Origin: Molanna angustata | Taxonomy: Eukaryota > Arthropoda > Insecta > Trichoptera > Molannidae | Assembly: GCA_963576475.1 (NCBI GenBank) | Contig: OY754989.1 | Span: 25,677,531-25,741,530 of the forward strand | Reading direction: 5' to 3' | Length of the DNA stretch: 64,000 nt | Shown here: positions 49,656-61,597 of the stretch, piece by piece | Layout: each line of letters opens with the position of its first letter | Numbering within the stretch: position 1 is the stretch's first letter | The notes under the pieces: model-generated | Told to the model about the DNA's origin: nothing | What the model saw: the letters and a program-made list of their open reading frames with translations, nothing else | Database searches by the model: none | Position numbers and translations under genes: made by a program

Positions 49656-51467
49656 TGTTGAAGAAAAAGGGACTTTCTTATACTATATTGTCTGTTCTAT
49701 GGAACTGTCATATACTTTTAAAAAATAAATAGTTTGTGTTTTGATTCTAGTTGTCAGATAGTATTTAACTTGACTTGGTTTGTACATATCATAGACTTGA
49801 TATATATATGGACTGCGTGCAAAGGCGTTTTGCTTGGCAGGTTTTCGGCAAACATGATTTGTATGGAAAGACCACGTGACTGAAGTCCACAAATGGCGGC
49901 AAGGCAAATTTTCATACAAAAACACTAATTTTATAATTAAAATTACCAGTTATTTAATGCTCGAACTGAATAAATTTTAATTGATTTTGAAAGTTTCAAG
50001 TTAATATTATATGGTACTAGGCATAATCTATATTATTCATATCCTACTCATTGTTTATAAATCCATCTATTTGAGAGTCATATTCTTTTTCCCTACATAG
50101 AATAATCTACTATTAATAAAAATAAATGCTCAATATACATATTTTTAATTTCAGTAGATGACTTGCAAAGTAAAATACTGTCGAATTAACTACTTTGGAT
50201 AGTTTATTTTCCCAAAACTGATTTTCGTACCAAGAAGCTTATAAATATATTTTTTTATTAGGCTTTATTGAATCAATATTTACAATGAATCGTTTGTTTT
50301 TCTTTTGATCGCGATAATCTATCTAGCTTTACTTTCAGGACCGTTCGGAAATCTCAAATAAAATAAATTTCTTATTATAATTTTAATTTACATTCATAAA
50401 ACGCTAAGAAAATCAAATAGCAGAATCTATTTATGGTTAAGTTACTATAATATGCACGAACAAAAATCTTATGCGCTGAGGCACTTTCTTAGAATAGTGC
50501 TTCCACACTTTTCTATAATTATTGTTTTCGTGTGTCTCGTAAGAGACGGGTAGGTAATCGAAAATACAAGAGGCAAAATAACATTTCACATAGTTCAGCA
50601 ATGAGGTTTACCACCAATTCCGAATGTTGCCTTTAAGGTAATGCATACCCTGTCGCTGGTTACCCCATCATATTGTGGGATATGCCGTTATGGTATGAAT
50701 GAAAACGAAAATCTTTCCTTCTATACTGTAATGTTAGGTTAGAAATAAAGTATTTTATACCTATACCTATGTGTTTATTGACAAATTTTTGTGTCTAAAA
50801 AATCGAGTATTAAGTAGATGTATATTTTTTTACATAAATAATCGATACAAATCTAATTAAACATCAATTTTGACAAGAAGTATGCCATCATAGTATTGAA
50901 TCAGTGTTTTTTAAATCGAAATCGACTGCTATTCAACAAATATAATTTAATTTGACACGTAAATTTACAAAAAAATATTTAAATTGAACAATTATGTCTA
51001 TAATTTACAAATGGAAAGACAATTAACACCCTTCGGAATAACGGGAATTGCATTTATATGCGGCACAAGTATGCATCATTTTATTGACTGAAAAAACAAA
51101 TTAAATAATGATTCATGTTGTTCTAAATGATGTATAAATATTCTATGAATACTAAAATCATTAATTGTCCTTAAAAATAAGATATTTATGTCAATATAAC
51201 GTTAAATTTCTAAAATTAAGGGATGAACTCGCTCACTTCCTATACTATTCTCAAGGAAACAACGTCGTTCTGCACTTGAATCAGCTGTTTATGATGTTTG
51301 CTGAAAATACCGTTCACGCACGCTGTCCATTCTATTAGGTCTATGGTACGTATACAAGATTGTTGTTGCTGTTAAATATACAGAATAAAGAAACCATCGT
51401 GTGTGTGGTAATCTTTCGTCTTTTACTTTCATAAAAAACCACTTATTTTCACTTAAAGATCCCAACA
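49656..51467 (+). repeat. Copia 3' LTR, split by an insertion
   Basis: The left part 49656-49789 and the right part from about 51354 to 51467 together match the 5' LTR. The intervening 1.56 kb is a separate element. The LTR end CCCAACA borders the target duplication AAATG. Confidence 0.92.
49790..51345. mobile_element. 1.56-kb element in the Copia 3' LTR, 8-bp target site
   Basis: Flanked by GTACATAT (49782-49789) and GTACGTAT (51346-51353), an 8-bp duplication with one mismatch. The ends CATAGACTT and (inverse) CATAGACCT are short inverted repeats. No transposase ORF. A SINE-like repeat shared with 25808-26125 lies inside, inverted, at about 50470-50710. hAT or P superfamily by target length. 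Confidence 0.75.
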
Positions 51468-54309
51468 AAATGACTTTTCACCTGAATGAGTTAATTGATG
51501 ACTTTTTAAGTTACTCCTATGTGCGAATGTTTTTCCACAGACATAGCATTCAAATGGCTTTCCAACTGAATGAGTGAATAGATGACTTTTTAAGTTACTC
51601 CTATGTGCGAATGTTTTTCCACAGACATTGCATTCAAAGGCCTTTTCACCTGAATGAGTTAATTGATGACTTTTTAAGTTACTCCTTTGTGCGAATGTTT
51701 TTCCACAGACATAGCATTCAAATGGCTTTTCACCTGAATGAGTGAATAGATGGCTCTTTAAGATACTCTTTTGTGCGAATGTTTTCCCACAGACATTGCA
51801 TTCAAATGGCTTTTCACCTGAATGAGTGAATAGATGACTTTTTAAGATACTCTTTTGTGCGAATGTTTTCCCACAGACATTGCACTCAAATGGCTTTTCA
51901 CCTGAATGAGTGAATAGATGACTTTTTAAGGTACTCTTTTGTGCGAATGTTTTCCCACAGACATTGCATTCAAATGGCTTTTCACCTGAATGAGTAACTT
52001 GATGTATTTTTAAGTTTCTCCTTATTGCAAATGTTTTTCCACAGGCTTTGCATTCAAATGGCTTTTCACTTGAATGAGTTAATTGATGAATTTTTAAGCG
52101 ACCTTTGCTTATGAATATTTTTCCACAGTCATTGCATTCAAATGGCTTTTCACCTGAATGAGTAACTTGATGTCTTTTTAAGTTTCTCCTTATTGCAAAT
52201 GTTTCTCCACAGACATTGCATTCAAAGGCCTTTTCACCTGAATGAGTTAATTGATGACATTTTAAGTTACCCCTATGTGCGAATGTTTTTCCACAGACAT
52301 AGCATTCAAATGGCTTTTCACCTGAATGAGTGAATAGATGACTTTTTAAGGTACTCTTTTGTGCGAATGTTTTCTCACAGACATTGCATTCAAATGGCTT
52401 TTCACCTGAATGAGTAACTTGATGTATTTTTAAGTTTCTCCTTATTGCAAATGTTTTTCCACAGGCTTTGCATTCAAATGGCTTTTCTCCTGAATGAGTT
52501 AATTGATGGCTTTTTAATTGACTCCTCCTTATGAATGTTTTTCCGCAGACATTGCATTCAAATGGCTTTTCTCCTGAATGAGTCAATTGATGAATTTTTA
52601 ACTCACTCCTTCTTAAGAAAGTTTTTCCACAGACATTGCATTCAAAGGCCTTTTCACCTGAATGAGTTAATAGATGGCTCTTTAAGGTACTCTTTTGTGC
52701 GAATGTTTTCCCACAGACATTGCATTCAAATGGCTTTTCACCTGAATGAGTTAATTGATGAGTTTTTAAGTTACTCCCTTGTGCGAATATTTTTCCGCAG
52801 ACATTGCATTCAAATGGCTTTTCAATTGAATGAGTTAATTGATGAATTTTTAAGCGACCTTTGCTTATGAATATTTTTCCACAGTCATTGCATTCAAATG
52901 GCTTTTCTCCTGAATGAGTTAATTGATGACATTTTAAGTTACCCCTATGTGCGAATGTTTTTCCACAGACATAGCATTCAAATGGCTTTTCACCTGAATG
53001 AGTGAATAGATGACTTTTTAAGGTACTCTTTTGTGCGAATGTTTTATCACAGACATTGCATTCAAATGGCTTTTCACCTGAATGAGTAACTTGATGTCTT
53101 TTTAAGTTTCTCCTTATTGCAAATGTTTTTCCACAGACATTGCATTCAAAGGCCTTTTCACCTGAATGAGTTAATTGATGACTTTTTAAGTTACTCCTTT
53201 GTGCGAATGTTTTTCCACAGACATAGCATTCAAATGGCTTTTCACCGGAATGAGTGAATAGATGACTTTCTAAGATACTCTTTTGTGCGAATGTTTTCCC
53301 ACAGACATTGCATTCAAATGGCTTTTCACCTGAATGAGTAACTTGATGTCTTTTTAAGTTTCTCCTTATTGCAAATGTTTTTCCACAGGCTTTGCATTCA
53401 AATGGCTTTTCTCTTGAATGAGTTAATTGATGAGTTTCCAAGATACTCCCTTGTGCGAATATTTTTCCGCAGACATTGCATTCAAATGGCTTTTCTCCTG
53501 AATGAGTCAATTGATGAATTTTTAAGTGACTCCTACTTATAAATGTTTTTCCACAGACATTGCATTCAAATTGCTTTTCATCTGAGTGAGTGGATTGATG
53601 ACTATTTAAATGACTCCTACTTATTAATGTTTTTCCACAGACATTGCATTCAACGGCCTTTTCTCCTGAATGAGTTAATTTATGTTTTTTTAAGTGACTC
53701 CTAGTCAGGAATGTTTTTCCACAGACATTGCATTCAAATTGCTTTTCAATTGGTTGTGTGGATATCAGAGTTTGTTTTTTCTTATAAACATTAGTTTCAT
53801 ATCCAATATCAATACCTTGAGAGGAAGTTTCTTGAACAATGATTAAATGCTCCTTAATTTCTTTTTTTAAATCTGGTACAAATTCATCTATCGGAAAATC
53901 AGTTATTGGCTCTTTCGGAGAATTTTCTTCGTCACTTGTATGATATAATCTTTCTTGCTTCACTTCTTTAATCTCGTCCATACTCTAAAACAATTATAAG
54001 CAATACATATTTATGATAAGTGTACCTATGTATCAATTTTCAGCATTTGTTATATTTAAGCGTCACATAAGGCGACTGATTTTAGTTGAAGTTATTTGTC
54101 GATAGCCGCACAGACATCCATTGATTTTATAAAAACAATAATAATATTTTATAACCTTCGATTTTGGACCAACCTACAAAACCCGGCAGATGCCGATCAT
54201 AATGATTTTTGTGCATAAAGATATTTAAATATAAACAATTACTTACTCCGAGTTCGTTGAATATGGCAAATAATTTGATTGTTTCTTCAAATATTGGAGC
54301 ATTTAGCAT
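51453..54309 (-). CDS. C2H2 zinc-finger protein, 27 fingers, truncated by Copia
   Basis: Exon 1 (54309-54247) encodes MLNAPIFEETIKLFAIFNEL-G and ends at GGA|GTAAGT. Exon 2 starts at 53984 after TTTTAG and continues in frame (S-MDEIKEVKQERLYH) to a stop at 51453, for 864 aa in all. If exon 1 is not used, MDEI at 53981 gives 842 aa. After an acidic N-terminal region of about 100 residues come 27 tandem fingers, each 28 residues (C-x2-C-x12-H-x3-H) with THSGEK linkers. The protein is probably a nuclear DNA-binding factor; its target is unknown. The stop lies in the Copia LTR, which adds only CWDL after the last SF. The finger part has no frame break. No ZAD or KRAB domain is visible in exon 1. 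Confidence 0.88.
54247..54309 (-). CDS. Zinc-finger gene exon 1
   Basis: 21 codons from ATG 54309-54307 to GGA, with consensus donor GTAAGT. Phase 0 joining to AGT ATG GAC at 53984 keeps the frame. Translation could instead start at the ATG in exon 2, which would make this a 5' leader exon. Confidence 0.65.
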
Positions 54310-54480
54310 TCAAAATGTAAACCAAAATAAAAGACTGATCCGCATTCAGGCAGCGCCATCTTGTAAACTTTTATGTTTGACGTAGCGACGGGGAAAAATG
54401 ACACTAGCGTCTACACGTAGCTTTTCCCGATTTCTGATTGGTTGGTAGGCGGTAACTTTGAACCGGATGTACCATGTGTA
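54310..54480 (-). promoter_or_regulatory. Probable promoter region of the zinc-finger gene
   Basis: This stretch is less A+T-rich than its surroundings and carries CCAACCAATCAG (CCAAT box, minus strand) at about 54445-54434, some 125 bp upstream of the first ATG. There is no TATA box at a fitting distance. Confidence 0.35.
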
Positions 54481-54987
54481 AATGTTAACAGACGAAAAAA
54501 ATAGGAATAAAATATTTTTGGTTTTATTTTATTTATTTTATTTCGTAATATATTATATTTTTTTTTATCGTGAATAAAATAAAATGTAGGTATGCATTAG
54601 TAAATAATTATTTTGTATATTTCAATGTATATTTACTATAAGATTCTTAGTAAAACAAGAACTTTACTTTTTAATAATTTAAATTATATTTAAAGAAAGT
54701 ATTAAGCTATACCTATTATATGTTCATGGTGTCACAATTTAATCGATTGATTTCTTCCAGAATTATGTTAATAAGTTTTAAATCTTGGAAATCTGTATAA
54801 TATTTATATGTACCTACATTTAAAGAACTTGATTATTTTAAATTTTATCGAACCGTCGAGATGTTTACAATAATTAATTTCTATCATCCGTATTAAAAAA
54901 AATACGAAGTGGTCTACAATCATAGACTTTGCAACATATACTTATATAATATATGGATGAACTCAGAAAAAATTCTATATATACATA
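54481..54987. other. A+T-rich flank, nothing recognised
   Basis: No coding, repeat or terminal signal could be supported. Confidence 0.5.
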
Positions 54988-55190
54988 TTACACCGCCGTG
55001 GCACAGTTGGTAAGCCGTTCGATTTCTGAGCGGGCGTCCTGTTTTTGATTTCCAGCAGAGGAGAAATTTATTTCATTAAAATTTTGCTTCTCTGGGCTGG
55101 AAACACTGGTTAGGTGGAAGAAATTGCCATACGGCAATAAACTCGCAACTTGCGCAGGGTGTAAGGAAGTGTACATTATTATTATACATC
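54988..55190 (+). mobile_element. tRNA-derived SINE, family 3
   Basis: The head CCGTGGCACAGTTGGTAAGC, then CAGCAGAGGAGAAATTTATT, TTGCTTCTCTGGGCTGGAAA and GGCAATAAACTCGCAACTTG, with an ATT-rich tail. Close to the copy at 21950. Confidence 0.82.
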
Positions 55191-55214
55191 AACTTAACTA
55201 AATGGCAGAAGACG

Positions 55215-55650
55215 CATGAAAGTAGAATTAACGCGGTTGAAATGAGGTCACTAAGACGAATGTGTGGTAAAACGATGTATGATAGAATAAGAAATGAGGA
55301 TATTAGACGAGAATGTATGATTGAAAGAAATATCGTAAGTAAGATGAAAATAAATGCCCTAAGGTGGTTCGGCCACATAGAAAGAATGAGTGATGACCGT
55401 CTGACAAAAAAAGTATACAAGGCTGATAAAAGAGGAATGAAAAGTAGAGGTCGGCCAAGAAAGAATTGGCACGATCACATAAATGGGATTTTGAAAGATG
55501 GAGATGTTAGAAGTAAGAATAATAGAAGAGCGTGTATGAGACGATGTATGGACGTGAATGAAGCGAGGAATGTATGTCAAGAGAGAGGAGTCTGGCGTTC
55601 GGTTCTCTCTGCCTACCCCAAATAGGGAAATGGCGTGATGGTATGGTATG
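55215..55650 (+). mobile_element. RTE-like LINE 3' end
   Basis: The open frame 55242-55625 gives MRSLRRMCGKTMYDRIRNED, MKINALRWFGHIERMSDDRL, RGRPRKNWHDHINGILKD and WRSVLSAYPK. It shares its end (GGCGTGATGGTATGGTATGG) with the copies at 3945 and 19690. A premature TAG shortens the last residues. Confidence 0.87.
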
Positions 55651-55679
55651 GTAACTAAAAGAACCTTCGCAACAAATAA

Positions 55680-56255
55680 TGTTCTGTACATGGATTTATT
55701 CAGAATTCGGAGTAGAACATTTAGTGTGTCCGTCCCCCCTTTATAACTTTTGATCCGCTGAATGCACAGAACCCAAAATTCCGGAATGTATAGATAGTTA
55801 TAGGCCTACAAAACATTTATACTCAGAATTTTCGTTTCTGTCAGGGGTTATCAACTATTTAATTTTTACTTTATTTTTCCATATATCTCAAAAACCATAA
55901 AAGCTGAAGGCTGAAAATTGGTATAAATATAGACAAATACAAAATCTCAAATATGTTTTTTTTAAAGTTCCAGGGTTTTTAAAACATTTTTTATGATAAA
56001 TTTAAGTATGTGTTTAACTGCCTATATATATTTCCAAAGTTTTTAAAAATACCGAAACACCTCAATTAGATCATTTAATTTTCTATTAAAAATATGAACA
56101 TTGTAGAAGAACATCTCAAACTTTTATTTACAATTTTTATAAAAATGAAATTTAGTGACGACATTGTTTCATACAATTTGTACGGCAGTACATTATACAA
56201 TTTCTACGGGTACGCAATAGTTTGATACTTAATCTCTAACATACATCATGTGTAT
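55680..56255 (+). mobile_element. Helentron-like element fragment
   Basis: From GGATTTATTCAGAATTCGGA to TTTGATACTTAATCTCTAAC it matches the interior of the element at 14230-14445 and 23710-24310. It lacks both the TCCAACTG start and the hairpin/CTAG end. Confidence 0.65.
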
Positions 56256-57344
56256 AGGGTCATTACTGCAAATGACATGATTCTGAGTAATTTGAGATTG
56301 AATAATGAAACAAAAACTAAAGTTCCAAATCTCTTTTTGAATATCTATAAAATAACCATATTGAAACAATTGTGTAAGAGACCACTGCTTCCAAGTAGAA
56401 GACAGTCCGTTTAGCACTAAAAAGTTATTTTTTTGTCCTACTGCATCCATAGTTCATTTTTGAATAAATTTTAAGATTTGACGCTATAGTCTTAAAGATG
56501 CGATTTATGTTAATGTTCCTATGTCCTTTATTTTCTATTGTTAAATAATTACCATGTTATCCGGGGCGGAGACAAATCCAACAAATAAGAGATTACAATT
56601 GTTCCAGCTGTTCTTGAATTATAAATAGTGTAACTCATCTGACTTTCTTTTATTTATATAGATTTCCTTCCCATTTATTAAAACTTTTTATTGGTTGATA
56701 CTTTCTTCCTATATTATGAATTCTTTGTAAAATATATTATATTGAAACTGTTGGTTTTCATTTTATTTAATAAGTTTAAGTTCCAATTTTAATTATTGTA
56801 ACGACTTCTCACCTTTATACATTAGAAAAAGTTTCCTATTACAAAGCCTATATTTATATACAGTTAGAATAGAAGTTTCTATAATTCAATTATATGAACA
56901 ATATTCTAGAAGAAGGAAATGTTAGATGAACATGTATGAATGTAGGCGAGGTGAAGAATGTATGCCAGGATAGAAGTGTGATGCTCGGCTCTCTGCCTAC
57001 TACAAAAGTAATATAGCATGAAGATATGAATCTGTTTTTATTGTTTAAAGAAAAAATGCATTCAATTTTGAATATTAGATAATGATAAATCACTTGAAAA
57101 AATGGCAGTGAAAATAAATAAGAGTACTGAGTTGGACGTTTTGTGGATTATTGCTCCCAATGTGAAAAAAACTGAAGACAATACTTAAGATCCATTTGAC
57201 CACCCACACATGAGTACCTATAAACAATGTTATTTAAATTGATTGTAAAAGTTCCACATCACAAGCAATATTTATACATTTTTTAAGAAAGATGTTGTAT
57301 GCAGTTAGTGACTCATTGAAGGTCAAAATAAAACATGTTTTGAA
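56256..57344. other. Unassigned, with a short LINE tail fragment
   Basis: Nothing recognisable except 56905-57030, where GAAGGAAATGTTAGATGAAC to TGCTCGGCTCTCTGCCTACT matches the RTE-like 3' end in eroded form. Confidence 0.5.
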
Positions 57345-57410
57345 TTGTGTTTTCAGTCTGGATCTGTGAGACGATTAATATCGTAAGTCTCCAGAATGTG
57401 GCAACTTGTT
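57345..57410 (+). mobile_element. Left half of a family 1 SINE split by a LINE
   Basis: TCTGGATCTGTGAGACGATT and TCTCCAGAATGTGGCAACTT match the SINE body. The matching right half is at 62205-62282. Confidence 0.75.
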
Positions 57411-57964
57411 ATTTTTATTTTTATTTTATTTTGTTTTATTAAGAAATACAACAGCTGTTTACAAACATTTATAGGTATACAGTAAATAATTTTCTTATTT
57501 ATATCGCCAATTACAGTATTTCCTAGTTATTAGTTACATTTTATATTGTTTATTCGGTAAAAATTCTCAATAAATACGAAAAAAGGATATTTCAAGTGAT
57601 AATGGAGATGGAGATGATATCTATTTCCTTATTTTTAGCAACAAATAGAGACAAATAAAAGTACATAACATACAAATATTTTATGTACATTTTTTTATCT
57701 AGGGTAAAACATTTACGTACTGTTCATTTGTCATCTTTTTTTATAAATATCTTAAAATACGTTATTAAAAATATTTGTTAACTCGCAGATTATTTCAAAT
57801 TGTGATTTCATTCGCTTATGTTTACAGTTCAATGAATTTATTGTTTATAATATATTATTTCAGTGCCATAACATTTTACTTGCTAGGTTTTATATATACT
57901 TTTCCATAATTTTTCTATAGTATATATTTAGATTTTTCACAAGAATATAGGCATCTTAATTAGA

Positions 57965-60148
57965 CTATATATATCCATTTATTGATTTTAACAGTTCTTT
58001 TTTATAGGATGCAATGTTTGATGAAAACAGGTCTATCTTTGTATTGGTCATACAGTTATTATTGAAACTAATACACGCTCTATTGACAAATGTGTTTAAT
58101 ATATAGTTTGTTCTACAGGACTCGATATAAAATAGTGTTTTATTTCTGTTGCTTCTAGATGGACAGTGGAAACGGATTGCACTCAGGAGTGCACTACTAT
58201 CGACTATATTATTTAAAATTTTGTACAAGTAGACCAGATCAATAACTATCCTTCGGTCTTCCAGTGATTTTATTTTATAATGTGTAAGTGCTTGATCATA
58301 ATACCGGAAATACCGACGGTTTCTGAAATTGTATTGTTTTATGCATTTTTTTTGTAATCTCTCAATAGCATTAATGTGGACAGTATAACTCGGGTTCCAG
58401 ACCGCAGAGGCAAATTCCAAAAGACTTCGGATAAGCGAGTTGAACAGTATTACCAGCGAGTTGGGATTCCGGAAATCCTTTGTGTTTCTAAATATAAAGC
58501 CTAGGGTCTTGTAAGCACGGGAAGTAATATTGTCATAGTGTTTAATGAAATTTAATTTTTCGTCTAATATAATTCCCAAGTCCCTCATTTCGGACTTACG
58601 TTCTAGAGTCGAGCTATTTAATTTATAATCAAAGTTTATCCTGTTTTTGTTTCTGGTATAAGTTATAAAGTTACACTTGTCGATATTCAGGAACAGTTGA
58701 TTTACCTGACAGTACTCTTTTAGTGCGTCGATGTCGTTTTGAAGATCAATACAATCAGTGATACACTCGATTTTTCGATATAGTTTAGCATCGTCTGCAA
58801 ATAGTAATAAGTTCGAGGTTTTTACACAGTTTCCCATGTCGTTTATATATATTAGGAACAGGAGTGGTCCCAGATGGGACCCCTGGGGTACTCCAGAATG
58901 AATAGGTAAGTATGATGATGTGTATCCGCATACAGTTACCGCCTGAGACCTATTTTTTATGTAGGATTCAAACCATCTTAGGAGGTTACCCCTGATTCCC
59001 AGTTTATATAGTTTCTCCAACAAAATGTTATGATTAAGTTTATCAAATGCTTTGGAGAAATCACTATAGAAGGCGTCAACCTGTTTTCCTTCATGCATCG
59101 ATTGTGTTATATAATGGGTAAACTCAAGTAGGTTTGTCTCAACAGATCTTTTGGTTCTGAATCCGTGTTGACTATTACTGATATATGGGTTTATTTTTGG
59201 GTTAATATGATTTATTATTATCTTTTCGAGTAATTTGCTAACTATTGGGAGTTTTGATATTGGTCGGTAATTTTTAACGTCACAACGATCTCCGTTTTTA
59301 TGTATTGGAGATATCCATGCTTGTTTCCACACTGATGGGAAACAACCTTCGCGCAGAGATTTATTAAATATTATCGATAAAGGTTCCGATATCTCAGGCA
59401 AACAATTCTTCAAGAAAACCCCCGGTAATTTGTCGGATCCTGAGCCCTTGTTTATATTTAAGTTATTTATATACCTACTCACTAACGAAACGTCCACCTG
59501 TAAGTCATGTATTAATAATAGATTATTATCATTTAAAGGTTGCGTCTCGCCGCTTTCGTTATTATTTCTGTTTGAGTTTTGAATAAGTACAGACGTAAAA
59601 TATTCGTTAAAAGCATTACAAATGGAGGCGGGTTTTGTAAAGACGTTGTCATTATACTTAATTTTGTTTGGGATATCACCCGATTTCTTTTTAGACTTTA
59701 TATAAGAGAACAAACATTTGGGGTTAGATTGAATATCTTTTTCTATATTGATTAAATACTTATCATGGCATTGTTTTAATATTAGCTTTTGACGACCTCT
59801 TAATAATTTGAAAGATAAGTAATCCATTGGGTTTTTATATTTCTTCCACTTCCTATGAAAAGTCGACTTCTCTTTTATGACCCTTATAAGTGCCGGAGAA
59901 TACCAACAGGGGTAGGAATTACCTGATTTAACTTTTTTTGTTGGTATGTATTCGCGAATCAGATCCGAAATTATTTGATAAAATTTGTCAACACATTCAT
60001 TTGTAGTGAGGTCAGATAATTCTAATGCCCAGTCGTGCGATGCAAGACCAGACTTAATGTGTGGGTAGTCAGCTCTTCCATAAAGGGTAATTTCCCTATA
60101 ATTGCCTTTCAATAAACGGTCTCTAGTTAAGTTAACAGGAAATGTCAC
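57965..60148 (-). CDS. LINE ORF2 reverse transcriptase part (727 codons, open)
   Basis: Non-LTR reverse transcriptase with its conserved blocks: GSGSDKLPGVFLKNCLPEIS, AWISPIHKNGDRCDVKNYRP, DAFYSDFSKAFDKLNHNILL, HSGVPQGSHLGPLLFLIYIN, LLLFADDAKLYRKI (catalytic FADD) and LNIDKCNFITYTR. A long C-terminal thumb follows, and there is no RNase H, as in Jockey and CR1 clades. The true ORF2 begins farther upstream with the endonuclease; a frame break near 60250 separates the two parts. Confidence 0.9.
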   Translation of the reverse strand: MTFPVNLTRDRLLKGNYREITLYGRADYPHIKSGLASHDWALELSDLTTNECVDKFYQIISDLIREYIPTKKVKSGNSYPCWYSPALIRVIKEKSTFHRKWKKYKNPMDYLSFKLLRGRQKLILKQCHDKYLINIEKDIQSNPKCLFSYIKSKKKSGDIPNKIKYNDNVFTKPASICNAFNEYFTSVLIQNSNRNNNESGETQPLNDNNLLLIHDLQVDVSLVSRYINNLNINKGSGSDKLPGVFLKNCLPEISEPLSIIFNKSLREGCFPSVWKQAWISPIHKNGDRCDVKNYRPISKLPIVSKLLEKIIINHINPKINPYISNSQHGFRTKRSVETNLLEFTHYITQSMHEGKQVDAFYSDFSKAFDKLNHNILLEKLYKLGIRGNLLRWFESYIKNRSQAVTVCGYTSSYLPIHSGVPQGSHLGPLLFLIYINDMGNCVKTSNLLLFADDAKLYRKIECITDCIDLQNDIDALKEYCQVNQLFLNIDKCNFITYTRNKNRINFDYKLNSSTLERKSEMRDLGIILDEKLNFIKHYDNITSRAYKTLGFIFRNTKDFRNPNSLVILFNSLIRSLLEFASAVWNPSYTVHINAIERLQKKCIKQYNFRNRRYFRYYDQALTHYKIKSLEDRRIVIDLVYLYKILNNIVDSSALLSAIRFHCPSRSNRNKTLFYIESCRTNYILNTFVNRACISFNNNCMTNTKIDLFSSNIASYKKELLKSINGYI

Positions 60149-60213
60149 CAGAAGTGGGGGGTGGAATGGGTCCGGCTTACTAAAAGATACCTCGGATTTG
60201 TGGACTCTACAGT

Positions 60214-60838
60214 TTATATTTTTGGATAGGACGTAGTCAAGTAAATTACCTTGGCTATTGTGTATAAAGTTGTGTGTGTATTGTGGTTCAAATCAGATAG
60301 AGAGAGAAACTCAAAAAATGATAAGCTTGCCAGACTGCCCACAGCGCCTCTAACTTCTGGCAGGCCATTCTCGTCTATGCTCCAGTGTATTTGCGAGAGG
60401 TTATAGTCTCCAAGCAACAGAAAGTCATCATTGGCTCGTAGGGACAAGATGTGTTCTACTTCATTTATGTGGGAAGATAAACTAGCAAGGTGACCGCCAC
60501 CGGGAGCCACATATGCACAACATATATGAATACTTCTATTATGACCTATCACCAGAGATACCCATATATCCTCGGACAGTGATCTCCAGTTTGCCTGAGG
60601 CTGGGGGTCCAAATCTGATTTTATGGCAATCAGGACCCCTCCTCCCATTTCAGAGCCAGACATGTGTCTATCTCTCCGAAAGACAGTGTATCTGTCGTCG
60701 ATAATTTCAGAGGACCAGATACCATCACACAGCCAAGTCTCCACCAAGCAAATGACGTCGTAATCGCCTGCCAGACAATTCAATAGCACTTCGTTGGTTT
60801 TCGTGCGGACACCTCTGATATTTTGGTAAAAAATTGAC
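60214..60838 (-). pseudogene. LINE ORF2 endonuclease part
   Basis: AP-like endonuclease: FYQNIRGVRTKTNEV, DYDVICLVETWL (catalytic Glu), GGGVLIAIKSDL, CCAYVAPGGG and FLLLGDYNL (Asp and Asn). A frameshift near 60250 separates it from the RT frame; the sequence after the break, NLLDYVLSKNINCRVHKS, is in the RT frame. Otherwise complete. Confidence 0.85.
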
Positions 60839-60842
60839 AGTT

Positions 60843-61597
60843 CACTTATAAGATTTGGAGCGCCGGCAAAGAAAATAATTTGACAATTTTAAAGAGTGCA
60901 CATAGATAATCAATACAAATAAAATCCAAAATAACTTGATACGACCGCATGCTATTCGTAAACAAGACTCATACAGAATACGGTGAACTAGTTCTGAATA
61001 TAATGCTCCCAGTCGACAATAAATAAATAAAATAGAGTTGAAATATTTCATATACTATTTTATCACCGAGCGCAACAAGACACACGATTGACTGGGAATA
61101 GTGGGCCGATCTAAAATATATCGTTCCCAATTCATAATATAATAATATTAAGTAAAACAGATCACATAAATAATGTCGAGTCCTTGTGTAAACGGTATCA
61201 CAAATCGCAACAAAACATTTGTCAGTAGAGCGGTATGAAATTGCGTACACGGTCAGAACAAAATATGATTTCATTGGTTCAGTTACGGCGCTATGTGTCG
61301 CGGTATGACAATCAGACATGCGCACTACAGGTAAGATAAGAATCGGACGTTGCGGGGTCGACAACATTTTATAATCATTGATTAAGTGGTTTACAAAAAT
61401 GTCATGTTTTTTGGAAATGCATGGAGGGGCAATACAGCATGTACAAGACAAAACACACAACAAAGAATCGTGAGCGCAGCGGCCCAGCAGGACATGATCC
61501 CGAACACATGAAGAAAAGAAAGACGGCAAACACATAGAAGGAATTTGAGGGATTTGGTAATACATCCTAAAGGTAAGAGCACTTATCTCCACACGAA
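60843..61597 (-). other. LINE spacer between ORF1 and endonuclease
   Basis: About 750 bp between the ORF1 stop and the endonuclease. The open frame of 221 codons on the minus strand (61634-60969) is Cys/Tyr/Ser-rich without a recognisable domain and is probably not coding. Confidence 0.45.

Larger units (their letters stand above)
42141..51467 (+). mobile_element. Copia LTR retrotransposon with nested insertions
   Basis: Bounded by LTRs starting TGTTGAAGAAAAAGGGAC and flanked by the 5-bp duplication AAATG. The 5' LTR is 42141-42390. Directly after it GGTTATGGGCTC (42391-42402) resembles the initiator-Met tRNA-type primer site of Copia. A purine tract TTTTTGGGGGAG precedes the 3' LTR. The LTRs differ by a handful of bases, so the insertion is not recent. 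Inside are a TIR element (42870-45664) containing a P-like element, a LINE fragment (46647-47137), and another element splitting the 3' LTR (49790-51345). It is inserted in a zinc-finger exon, antisense to it. Confidence 0.93.
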
